Position numbers and translations under genes: made by a program | From: JANMZR01 sp031383555 | Lineage (GTDB): Bacteria; Bacteroidota; Bacteroidia; Cytophagales; Spirosomataceae | Assembly: GCA_031383555.1 (NCBI GenBank) | Contig: JANMZR010000449.1 | Span: forward strand, 1 to 20,987 | Length of the DNA stretch: 20,987 nt | Direction of reading: 5' to 3' | The notes under the pieces: generated by a model | What the model was told of the DNA's origin: nothing | Seen by the model: the letters and a program-made list of their open reading frames with translations, nothing else | Database searches by the model: none | Shown here: positions 15,300 to 20,987 of the stretch, piece after piece | How positions within the stretch are numbered: the stretch's first letter is position 1 | Layout of the letters: every line of letters begins with the position of its first letter

Positions 15300-15307
15300 C
15301 AAAATTA
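15300..15307 (-). promoter_or_regulatory. Candidate -7 element (TAATTTTG) for lptD
   Basis: The minus strand reads TAATTTTG, 48 bases before the lptD ATG at 15251. It touches the plus-strand box at 15292-15299, so two polymerases could hardly occupy both at once. Confidence 0.55.
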
Positions 15308-15347
15308 ACGTTAATACGCCAAAACCTAAGATTCCATTTTAAAAATA

Positions 15348-16151
15348 ATGTTAAAACCTGTTAATTTTCTAGTACTAATTTTTGTTTCAATTTTCATTTC
15401 TAGTTTTACTTCGAATTTTCAAAATGAAGAAGAAACAGTTAAAAGAACTATAAAAACTATTGTAATTGATGCTGGTCATGGTGGAAAAGACTCAGGATGT
15501 AACCAAGGCACTGATGCCGAAGAAAAGAAAATCGCCCTTAAAGTAGCTTTGGCTGTTGGTGAAAAAATTGAAACAGAATATCCTAAAATAAAGGTAATTT
15601 ATACTAGGAAAAAAGACGAATTTATTGACTTACACGAGCGATCGGCCATTGCCAATAGAAATAAAGCCGATTTATTTATTTCAATTCATTGCAATGCAAA
15701 TTCCAATAAAAAGGCCTTTGGCTCGGAAACTTACGCCATGGGAATGCATAAAACTGAACATAATTTGGCGGTTGCCAAGCGTGAAAATGCAGTTATTTTG
15801 AACGAGTCGACTGAAACTCGAAAATATTATAAAGGCTTTGACCCAAATTCACCATTGGCCTATATTATGTTGAAAAACCACCAAAATGCTTATATAAACA
15901 CTTCGCTTAATTTTGCTCAAAAAGTTCAAAAGCAGTTTAAAGATACCGCTGGGCGAACGAGCAGAGGCGTTCATCAGGCAGGCTTTCTGGTACTCTGGGA
16001 AACAGCCATGCCATCTGTTTTAATAGAAATAGGGTTTTTAACCAACGAAAAAGAAGAGAAATATTTAAAGTCAGAGGATGGACAAAGTGATATTTCTAAA
16101 TCAATATTTTTGGCATTTAACCAATTTAAAAAAGAAATTGAAAGGAATTGA
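15348..16151 (+). CDS. N-acetylmuramoyl-L-alanine amidase (Amidase_3)
   Basis: A 267-residue periplasmic zinc enzyme that cuts the bond between N-acetylmuramic acid and L-alanine in peptidoglycan. Residues 1-23 form a signal peptide with a hydrophobic core (FLVLIFVSIFISSF). The Amidase_3 motifs are intact: IVIDAGHGGKDSG with zinc ligand His44, EEKKIALKVA with a ligand Glu at 58 or 59, SIHCNAN with His114, and LIEIGFLTNEKE with catalytic Glu227. No LysM, SPOR or AMIN domain is seen. It is followed by mlaD and lies divergent to lptD, an envelope cluster I recall from other Bacteroidota. Confidence 0.95.
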   Translation: MLKPVNFLVLIFVSIFISSFTSNFQNEEETVKRTIKTIVIDAGHGGKDSGCNQGTDAEEKKIALKVALAVGEKIETEYPKIKVIYTRKKDEFIDLHERSAIANRNKADLFISIHCNANSNKKAFGSETYAMGMHKTEHNLAVAKRENAVILNESTETRKYYKGFDPNSPLAYIMLKNHQNAYINTSLNFAQKVQKQFKDTAGRTSRGVHQAGFLVLWETAMPSVLIEIGFLTNEKEEKYLKSEDGQSDISKSIFLAFNQFKKEIERN

Positions 16152-16174
16152 GTATATTTAAATGTTTGATGTAA

Positions 16175-16250
16175 GATGTTAGATGCTCGAAATTATAATT
16201 GAAACACTAAGATCTAAAAACCAACCATCATTATCGAATAACTAACATCG
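16175..16250. repeat. Imperfect inverted repeat between amidase and mlaD
   Basis: GATGTTAG (16175-16182) has its exact complement CTAACATC at 16242-16249, and the match continues inward imperfectly to a shared TCGA (GATGTTAGnTnnTCGA). Near-direct GATGTnAG repeats at 16168-16184 lie just before. The element fills most of the 108-base gap and may be a dispersed repeat or an attenuator of mlaD. Confidence 0.45.
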
Positions 16251-16259
16251 AAAAAAAGA

Positions 16260-17222
16260 ATGACAATAGGTAAAGAAACAAAAGTAGGTATTTTGGCATT
16301 GGTTACTGGAGCCATGCTATATTTGGGATTCAATTACTTGAAAGGCTCTGATGTGTTTTCAGGCATGAATGAGTACTATATAAAATACCAAAATGTTGAT
16401 GGGCTTGTAACCTCCAATGCTGTGATGCTCAATGGCTTACAAGTTGGAAAAGTGCAAAGCATTGCTATTATGCCTGAAAGAAACAATGAACTTTTGGTTA
16501 CAGTTTCTATCAATAGAAAAATACAAATTGGAAAAGGTTCCTCCGCTTCATTGGCAGACAATGGTTTTTTAGGAGGGAAAATGATCAATTTGTATCTGAT
16601 AAATGGAGTAGCTTTAAAGAATGGCGATACTTTAATATCCAAAACTGAAATTGGAATATCGGCATTGATAAAAGAAAAAACATTGCCAGTCATGAGCAAT
16701 GTGGATACTTTAATAAACAAGCTAAAAAATATTGCAACAAAATTTGACAGCACTGGTGTTTATATAAACAAATTACTAAAAACTTCCGATAAATCAATTG
16801 CAGCTTTGAATAGCTCAGTGAGTGGTACCATTGCAGAAAACAGAGAAAACTTAAAAGGAATTACATCCAATATCAATACTCTTTCAGCCAGTTTAATTGA
16901 AACCGAAAAAGGAATAAAACCATTAATGGGCAAAATGAGCGGAGTTGTTGACTCGCTCAATGCACTGAAGCTGAGTGAAGCAGTAGCGAGTACCAAAAAA
17001 TCCTTGGCCACACTCCAAAACATAATGGGCGACTTACAAGCAGGAAAAGGAACCATAGGTAAGTTAATGAAAAACGACTCAGTTTATATGCATCTCAATA
17101 GAACTATGGCCGACCTCGACCGACTGTTTATTAATCTAAAAGACGATCCAAAACGCTATGTACATTTTTCTTTATTTGGAAAAAAGGATAAAAAAGCAAA
17201 GTCAGATAGTTTGAAAAAATAA
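16260..17222 (+). CDS. MlaD/MCE family lipid-transport protein
   Basis: A 320-residue inner-membrane protein facing the periplasm. One transmembrane helix spans about residues 9-26 (GILALVTGAMLYLGF). The MCE domain follows at about 36-120 (YYIKYQNVDGLVTSNAVMLNGLQVGKV ... ASLADNGFLGGKMINL), the part that makes a hexameric ring for phospholipid or other lipid transport. After it comes a long helical stretch (about 140-290) and a Lys-rich end. Its MlaE-like permease and MlaF-like ATPase are not in this window. It lies 108 bases after the amidase, and the GNAT gene starts 8 bases after its stop. Confidence 0.92.
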   Translation: MTIGKETKVGILALVTGAMLYLGFNYLKGSDVFSGMNEYYIKYQNVDGLVTSNAVMLNGLQVGKVQSIAIMPERNNELLVTVSINRKIQIGKGSSASLADNGFLGGKMINLYLINGVALKNGDTLISKTEIGISALIKEKTLPVMSNVDTLINKLKNIATKFDSTGVYINKLLKTSDKSIAALNSSVSGTIAENRENLKGITSNINTLSASLIETEKGIKPLMGKMSGVVDSLNALKLSEAVASTKKSLATLQNIMGDLQAGKGTIGKLMKNDSVYMHLNRTMADLDRLFINLKDDPKRYVHFSLFGKKDKKAKSDSLKK

Positions 17223-17230
17223 ATTTTATC

Positions 17231-17662
17231 ATGGACTTGAGGCTTATAAATCACGGTTCACCTGATTATTTGAAAATGGTGAACCTTAGAACCGAAATTC
17301 TTCGAAAACCTCTTGGCTTAGTTTACACCCAATCACAATTAGAAGCTGAATCATCAGATATATTAATAGGAGCCTTTGAAAAAGAGGAAATTATTGGTTG
17401 CTGCCTATTAACCCCAAAAGAAAATAATCAATTACAGTTAAGGCAAATGGCGGTGGCTAATTCTGTTCAAGGAAAGGGAATTGGCCGTAAAATTTTGATT
17501 TTTGCAGAAGAAATTTGCAAAGATTATAAATGTAATTCCATAGTGTTGCATGCACGAAATACCGCTGTCGATTTTTACAAAAAGTCTGGCTATCAAGTAT
17601 TTGGTGAAATGTATTATGAAGTGTCGATACCCCATTATTCTATGGAAAAGCAAATAGTCTAA
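17231..17662 (+). CDS. GNAT family N-acetyltransferase
   Basis: A 143-residue cytoplasmic acetyl-CoA-dependent acyltransferase. Motif A for acetyl-CoA is clear: LRQMAVANSVQGKGIGRKIL (about 70-89), with the QGKGIG pyrophosphate loop. Motif B follows at SIVLHARNTAVDFYKKSGYQ (103-122). The family pattern is like that of ElaA or YjcF-type proteins; the substrate cannot be told. It starts 8 bases after mlaD and is very likely cotranscribed. It may be the last gene of the amidase-mlaD operon; no GC-rich terminator is seen in the 115-base gap that follows. Confidence 0.9.
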   Translation: MDLRLINHGSPDYLKMVNLRTEILRKPLGLVYTQSQLEAESSDILIGAFEKEEIIGCCLLTPKENNQLQLRQMAVANSVQGKGIGRKILIFAEEICKDYKCNSIVLHARNTAVDFYKKSGYQVFGEMYYEVSIPHYSMEKQIV

Positions 17663-17777
17663 TCGTTTTTTCATCCTATTTTTGTCCAAATTTTTTCAAA
17701 AATCCGCTTAAATATTTCCTGAATTGACTGCAAAAATAGTTAACTGTAATTATTTGATTTACTAGTTTTGCATTATT

Positions 17778-19244
17778 TTACTGCTTCACCACCAGCACAT
17801 TAAATATTTCAGTAGCGGGAATTACTCCACCACTTTCAGTATAAATAACCCAACTGCCACCTACAAATTTTACATAAACAGGCGTTAAAATATTGGCAGT
17901 TACACCATTATGTGTCACAAAAAGCATATCTGATGCAGCATTGGCCAAAGTGGTTATATTTGAAATGGTTATTGAATTGGCTCCTGTTCCCGTTACTTGA
18001 AAGGCAGTGCGTTTTGTGCCTGATACTTTTAAGCTGGCGTTTTCAAGATTAACGCCTACACCTGATGAGGCAGCTATTTTAATGGCATCACCTTGGCCAA
18101 ATTGGGTGAGCACCATTAAATTGTTGGCGTTGGCAGCATTTAAGTTTTCGATGCTAGCCGTTGTACCATTATTGCTTCTTGCGATAATTCCACTGCCCAA
18201 ATTGGAATAAGCGAATATAGCATTGCCAGCACCCGATATTGCCTCTATACCTGTTGCATTGGCCGACTCTCCTTTTATGCCTGTGCCATGAATGGTATAT
18301 GCTTTCACCCCTGTGGCCCATTCTGCATAACCATATACACCTGCTCCTGCGCCATTTGAAAATGTCTCGCCCAACACCCCATAACTTTCAGTAGAACTGA
18401 TATATGCCCCATTTATTCCAAGTCCCCCGGCTTTAACCTCTAATGCGGCATCTGAAGTGAAAGGACCAATTATTGGAACGGCATAATTTTTTAAAATTCG
18501 CACGGTATTACCAGCCACTGCATCACCACTATTTGTATGGAAAATTGTCCCCCTAGGGCTTCGAACATCAAGCCCATAACTTGGATTATTATGCCCAATG
18601 CCTACATCGCCAGTGTTGGAATTATAAATATTATTGCCAGAAACAGCCCAAACTGATGCACCGGCAGGTAAACTTTGCCAAGTTGCATTGCCATTTACAT
18701 CAGAAGTAAGTACTTTATTGGCACCTTCCGAAATACCATCCAATTTTAAAGGCCCCGAAGTACGCAAAGCATAACCCACACCGCTTGTTAACATTGCTCT
18801 TACTGCTGTGCCACCAGTAGAATACGCCCCGACAGCTATTGCACCATGCCCACCATTGCCCAATACACCAAAACTATTACCAGGCTCAATAGATGATTCG
18901 GTATTGGCTCGGAGAGAAAGGCCACTTATTGCAGCACCTTGTGAAGACCTTATTTCACTATAAATATTGCCAAATGGTACATTGGCTGTTTGATTATAAT
19001 TAACAGAAAATATTGATGCTGAGTCTGATGCAGCAGTATGCACTCCCAGTTTTGTCTTAAATGGATAATTATGAATGCCAATGGTTATGGGGCCATTTTG
19101 GCCGATGACCATTCTAGCTTTATTACCAGCGGAAAAAATTAAATCGGCTTGGCCAAATGATTTTGACTGGATAAAAAACAGGATGAGTAAAAATAGATAT
19201 TTACTTAATTCACTGAAATTCAATTTGTTGATGAGATGTCTCAT
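17778..19244 (-). CDS. Secreted Gly/Ala/Asn-rich repeat protein, tail-fibre-like
   Basis: A 488-residue secreted protein. I place the start at ATG 19244 (MRHLINKLNF). An upstream ATG at 19295 lies inside a TATATTTG promoter-like box and would put extra residues before the signal peptide (about 14-32, LSKYLFLLILFFIQSKSFGQ). The mature part is low in charge and rich in Gly, Ala, Asn and Ser. It has a GNATWQ / DVGIGHNNPSYGLDVR junction typical of Bacteroidota tail-fibre-like proteins, and short GVYGYA.WATGVKA..IHGTGIKG repeats of the beta-prism or beta-helix kind. I see neither a type IX sorting domain at the end (..FNVLVVKQ) nor an autocleaving endosialidase-type chaperone. Function unknown; surface or structural role inferred. 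Confidence 0.7.
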   Translation of the reverse strand: MRHLINKLNFSELSKYLFLLILFFIQSKSFGQADLIFSAGNKARMVIGQNGPITIGIHNYPFKTKLGVHTAASDSASIFSVNYNQTANVPFGNIYSEIRSSQGAAISGLSLRANTESSIEPGNSFGVLGNGGHGAIAVGAYSTGGTAVRAMLTSGVGYALRTSGPLKLDGISEGANKVLTSDVNGNATWQSLPAGASVWAVSGNNIYNSNTGDVGIGHNNPSYGLDVRSPRGTIFHTNSGDAVAGNTVRILKNYAVPIIGPFTSDAALEVKAGGLGINGAYISSTESYGVLGETFSNGAGAGVYGYAEWATGVKAYTIHGTGIKGESANATGIEAISGAGNAIFAYSNLGSGIIARSNNGTTASIENLNAANANNLMVLTQFGQGDAIKIAASSGVGVNLENASLKVSGTKRTAFQVTGTGANSITISNITTLANAASDMLFVTHNGVTANILTPVYVKFVGGSWVIYTESGGVIPATEIFNVLVVKQ

Positions 19245-19292
19245 GATTGTATATTTTGAAATTATAAAATAATAAAAACAGGCATTTATTGC

Positions 19293-19300
19293 CAAATATA
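19293..19300 (-). promoter_or_regulatory. Candidate -7 element (TATATTTG) for the repeat-protein gene
   Basis: The minus strand reads TATATTTG, a TAnnTTTG match 48 bases before ATG 19244. It overlaps the alternative ATG at 19295 and so argues against that longer start. Confidence 0.5.
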
Positions 19301-19387
19301 GATAAATATGTTACATTTTTTTCCGTTTAACACAAATAAATCAATATTTAGCTATAATTATTTGGGGTAAAATACTAAAATATTTAT

Positions 19388-19424
19388 CAAAGGAAGAAAT
19401 CGTTCAAAGCGATTTCTTCCTTTG
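19388..19424. terminator. 15-bp perfect stem-loop, probable terminator
   Basis: CAAAGGAAGAAATCG (19388-19402) pairs perfectly with CGATTTCTTCCTTTG (19410-19424), leaving a 7-base loop. It lies 36 bases downstream of the lipoprotein gene (minus strand), upstream of the repeat-protein promoter. The run of T after it on the minus strand is short and broken. Confidence 0.6.
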
Positions 19425-19459
19425 AATTCAAACTCAAAAACTATTATCTTTTTTGGAAT

Positions 19460-19906
19460 TCACTCCACTAAAAACTTAGCCTCAGTTACATGATTTAAAA
19501 CCTGAGGCGGAACATCTCCCTTCACCAATTTTTTAATTTGATTATCTACCAAAATAATCAAATTAAAACTCACTTTTGTATTTAATCGATTATTTGACTC
19601 AATGGCGATTTTAGCGGAAAATGGCTTCTTTGTAATGACTATTTTTTTTGAGCCCGTTTTAAATTTCTCCCAATCATCAATAACCACATCTGAAGCTGGC
19701 GCATCGGTATAGGTGATTTTTACAGTTGTATTACTTATCGGATCCATTTGGTATTCAATAGAAGTGCCCACCATTTCTTTATTACAAGAAATTGCAATTA
19801 TAATCAAAAAAAAGAATACTATTTTTATAAAATCTTTACAAGTAAAATTGAAATGGTTTTTTGCCAGAAAATTAAACAAAGGCTTATCTAGTAGGCTGTA
19901 TTTCAT
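19460..19906 (-). CDS. Small predicted lipoprotein, faintly MmpS-like
   Basis: A 148-residue predicted lipoprotein. A hydrophobic stretch (28-40, IKIVFFFLIIIAIS) ends at Cys41, a plausible lipobox, preceded by an unusually long 27-residue N-region; the true start may be later, but no other ATG is available. The mature part of ~107 residues (YQMDPISNTTVKITYTDAPASDVVIDDWEKF...) is a predicted beta sandwich with Lys-rich strands. The pattern VKITYTDA..SDVVID.W recalls the MmpS-type accessory fold, but I am not sure. Transcribed alone, same direction as the repeat-protein gene, with a hairpin between. Confidence 0.6.
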   Translation of the reverse strand: MKYSLLDKPLFNFLAKNHFNFTCKDFIKIVFFFLIIIAISCNKEMVGTSIEYQMDPISNTTVKITYTDAPASDVVIDDWEKFKTGSKKIVITKKPFSAKIAIESNNRLNTKVSFNLIILVDNQIKKLVKGDVPPQVLNHVTEAKFLVE

Positions 19907-20074
19907 AAGTTTATTAAATTTTAAATAAAAATAATCAATTAAATATTTTTTGATGTTTCATATTACTAAAACCTATTAAATGGTCGAAATATCCTCCATA
20001 TGGGGGATTGTAATAGATAAAATATTACTTTACTTTTATTGAATTATTAATGAACAATTTAAACCTAAAAAACG

Positions 20075-20647
20075 ATGAAAAATTTATTCAATCTATTCAA
20101 AAACAGCCTTTTAGTACTGTCTTTTTTATTTGCAGGTTGCAATAAATCTGGTGTTTCTCCAAAACTATTGGCCATTGGCGATAAACACCAAGGTGGCATT
20201 GTAGCTTATTTATTGCTCACTGGCGACCCAGGTTTTGATGCAAAAACGCAGCATGGCCTAATAGCTGCACCTACCGATCAAGGCACTAATGTTGAGTGGA
20301 GTATATTTAGCGTTGAAATCGGCGGCACTTTGGCCGCATTGGGTACAGGTAATGCCAACACAGATAAAATTGTGAAAAATCAAGGGGAGAAAGATAGAAT
20401 TTATGCAGCCAAACTTTGCTCCGACTTCACCTTATCGGGTTATAGCGATTGGTATTTGCCAAGTAAAGACGAACTACATAAATTGTATGAAAGTAAAGAT
20501 AAAATTGGCGCATTTGCTTTGGAACGCTATTGGAGCTCGACAGAAGAATCCACCAATACTGCTTGGCGTGAAGATATGGCAATGGGTAAAAGAGAAACCA
20601 ATACCCGCTCAAGTAGATATTATGTAAGGGCAATACGGAGTTTTTGA
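20075..20647 (+). CDS. DUF1566 (Lcl-type C-terminal domain) lipoprotein
   Basis: A 190-residue lipoprotein. The signal peptide (10-21) ends in the lipobox LFAGC with Cys22. The body is a DUF1566/Lcl domain: GDKHQGGIVAYLL (33-45), HGLIAAPTDQG, AAKLCSD, SDWYLPSKDELHKLYESKD and RYWSSTEE...R.YVRAIRSF at the end. These C-type-lectin-like or FGE-like folds occur on surface proteins of Bacteroidota and Fibrobacteres, and their ligands are unknown. Possible surface or attachment role is inferred from the family. ATG start at 20075 gives the expected short signal peptide. The 168-base gap upstream holds a small palindrome CCTCCATATGGGGG but no full TAnnTTTG. Confidence 0.85.
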   Translation: MKNLFNLFKNSLLVLSFLFAGCNKSGVSPKLLAIGDKHQGGIVAYLLLTGDPGFDAKTQHGLIAAPTDQGTNVEWSIFSVEIGGTLAALGTGNANTDKIVKNQGEKDRIYAAKLCSDFTLSGYSDWYLPSKDELHKLYESKDKIGAFALERYWSSTEESTNTAWREDMAMGKRETNTRSSRYYVRAIRSF

Positions 20648-20987
20648 GTTTTTTTTATAATCAAATAATTATGGTACCAAACTTATTGTAGTTGGCGATG
20701 CTGGTGCTCGAATTTGGAATCCCAAAGGTTCTAATCTAAATAAATTCCATTACTTGTAATCGTCGGCATACCTGAAGCAATATTAATATCGGTAGTCAAA
20801 TTTATGGAACGGTTCACCGTAGCGATAAAACCAAAGATTATTGCAGACCATTTTCTATTTTATAATTTCGGTTAAAGGTTATTTAATGAGGCTTTGTTTA
20901 ATTTAATATATGTTAAAATGCAAAACCCACCCCGCCGACTGCGTCAGGCACCCCTCCAAGGAGGGGATTTGGCCAATCCTTCCCTTG
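20648..20987. other. 340-bp tail with decayed coding fragments
   Basis: No full gene. Two short frames look protein-like: plus 20661-20759 (LIVVGDAGARIWNPKGSN before a stop) and minus 20731-20859 (INLTTDINIASGMPTITSNG before a stop). They overlap on opposite strands, so at most one per position can be real. I read the stretch as gene remnants, with a palindromic repeat in the last 65 bases. Confidence 0.4.
20925..20987. repeat. GC-rich palindromic intergenic repeat at the right edge
   Basis: CCCCTCC (20951-20957) and GGAGGGG (20960-20966) form a 7-bp stem with a 2-base loop, next to the palindrome TTGGCCAA (20969-20976). The preceding CCACCCCGCCGACTGCGTC is far more GC-rich than the rest of the window. 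Such CACCCCTCCAAGGAGGGG units are familiar as dispersed intergenic repeats in Bacteroidota genomes. The window ends inside it. Confidence 0.6.

Overview
The window looks like a chromosomal segment from a Bacteroidota bacterium, probably of the Cytophagales type. Reasons: it is AT-rich, it carries the gliding and type IX secretion genes gldG and porT, a DUF5606 gene, a menaquinone methyltransferase, a Bacteroidota-style LptD, and several TAnnTTTG sequences matching the -7 promoter element of this phylum. The genus cannot be fixed from the sequence alone. Nearly all genes are housekeeping or envelope genes. I found no phage, CRISPR, IS transposase, tRNA or rRNA.

Layout. 1-754 (minus): the DUF177/YceD gene and rpmF (ribosomal protein L32). 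rpmF is broken by a perfect 70-bp inverted repeat at the left edge. 755-1192: no gene, but a promoter for DUF177 and a strong hairpin. 1193-2409 (plus): engB and a DUF5606 gene, ended by a terminator at 2437-2463. 2502-3983 (minus): pyruvate kinase. 4134-9017 (minus): a run of SRPBCC protein, ubiE, porT, gldG and dnaN, ended by a terminator at 4076-4115. 9184-10848 (minus): an S41 C-terminal processing protease. 10849-11246: a three-copy ~96-bp tandem repeat between divergent genes. 11247-12394 (plus): ruvX and def. 12396-15251 (minus): lptD, tail-to-tail with def. 15348-17662 (plus): an N-acetylmuramoyl-L-alanine amidase, an MlaD/MCE protein and a GNAT acetyltransferase. 17778-19244 (minus): a secreted Gly-rich repeat protein. 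19460-19906 (minus): a small lipoprotein. 20075-20647 (plus): a DUF1566 lipoprotein. 20648-20987: decayed coding fragments and a GC-rich palindromic repeat at the right edge.

Three functional themes recur. The first is translation and ribosome assembly (L32, EngB, peptide deformylase, and YceD beside rpmF). The second is the envelope: LptD for LPS, amidase for peptidoglycan and MCE for lipids sit together around one divergent promoter region. The third is type IX secretion and gliding (porT, gldG), next to menaquinone synthesis and dnaN.

Both window edges fall in repeats (an inverted fold-back on the left, a palindromic repeat on the right), which suggests that the window is a whole assembly contig. 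I see no clear new multi-gene system. The best leads are the fold-back in rpmF, the tandem array upstream of ruvX and ctpA, the gldG gene without gldF, and the abutting divergent promoter boxes of lptD and the amidase.
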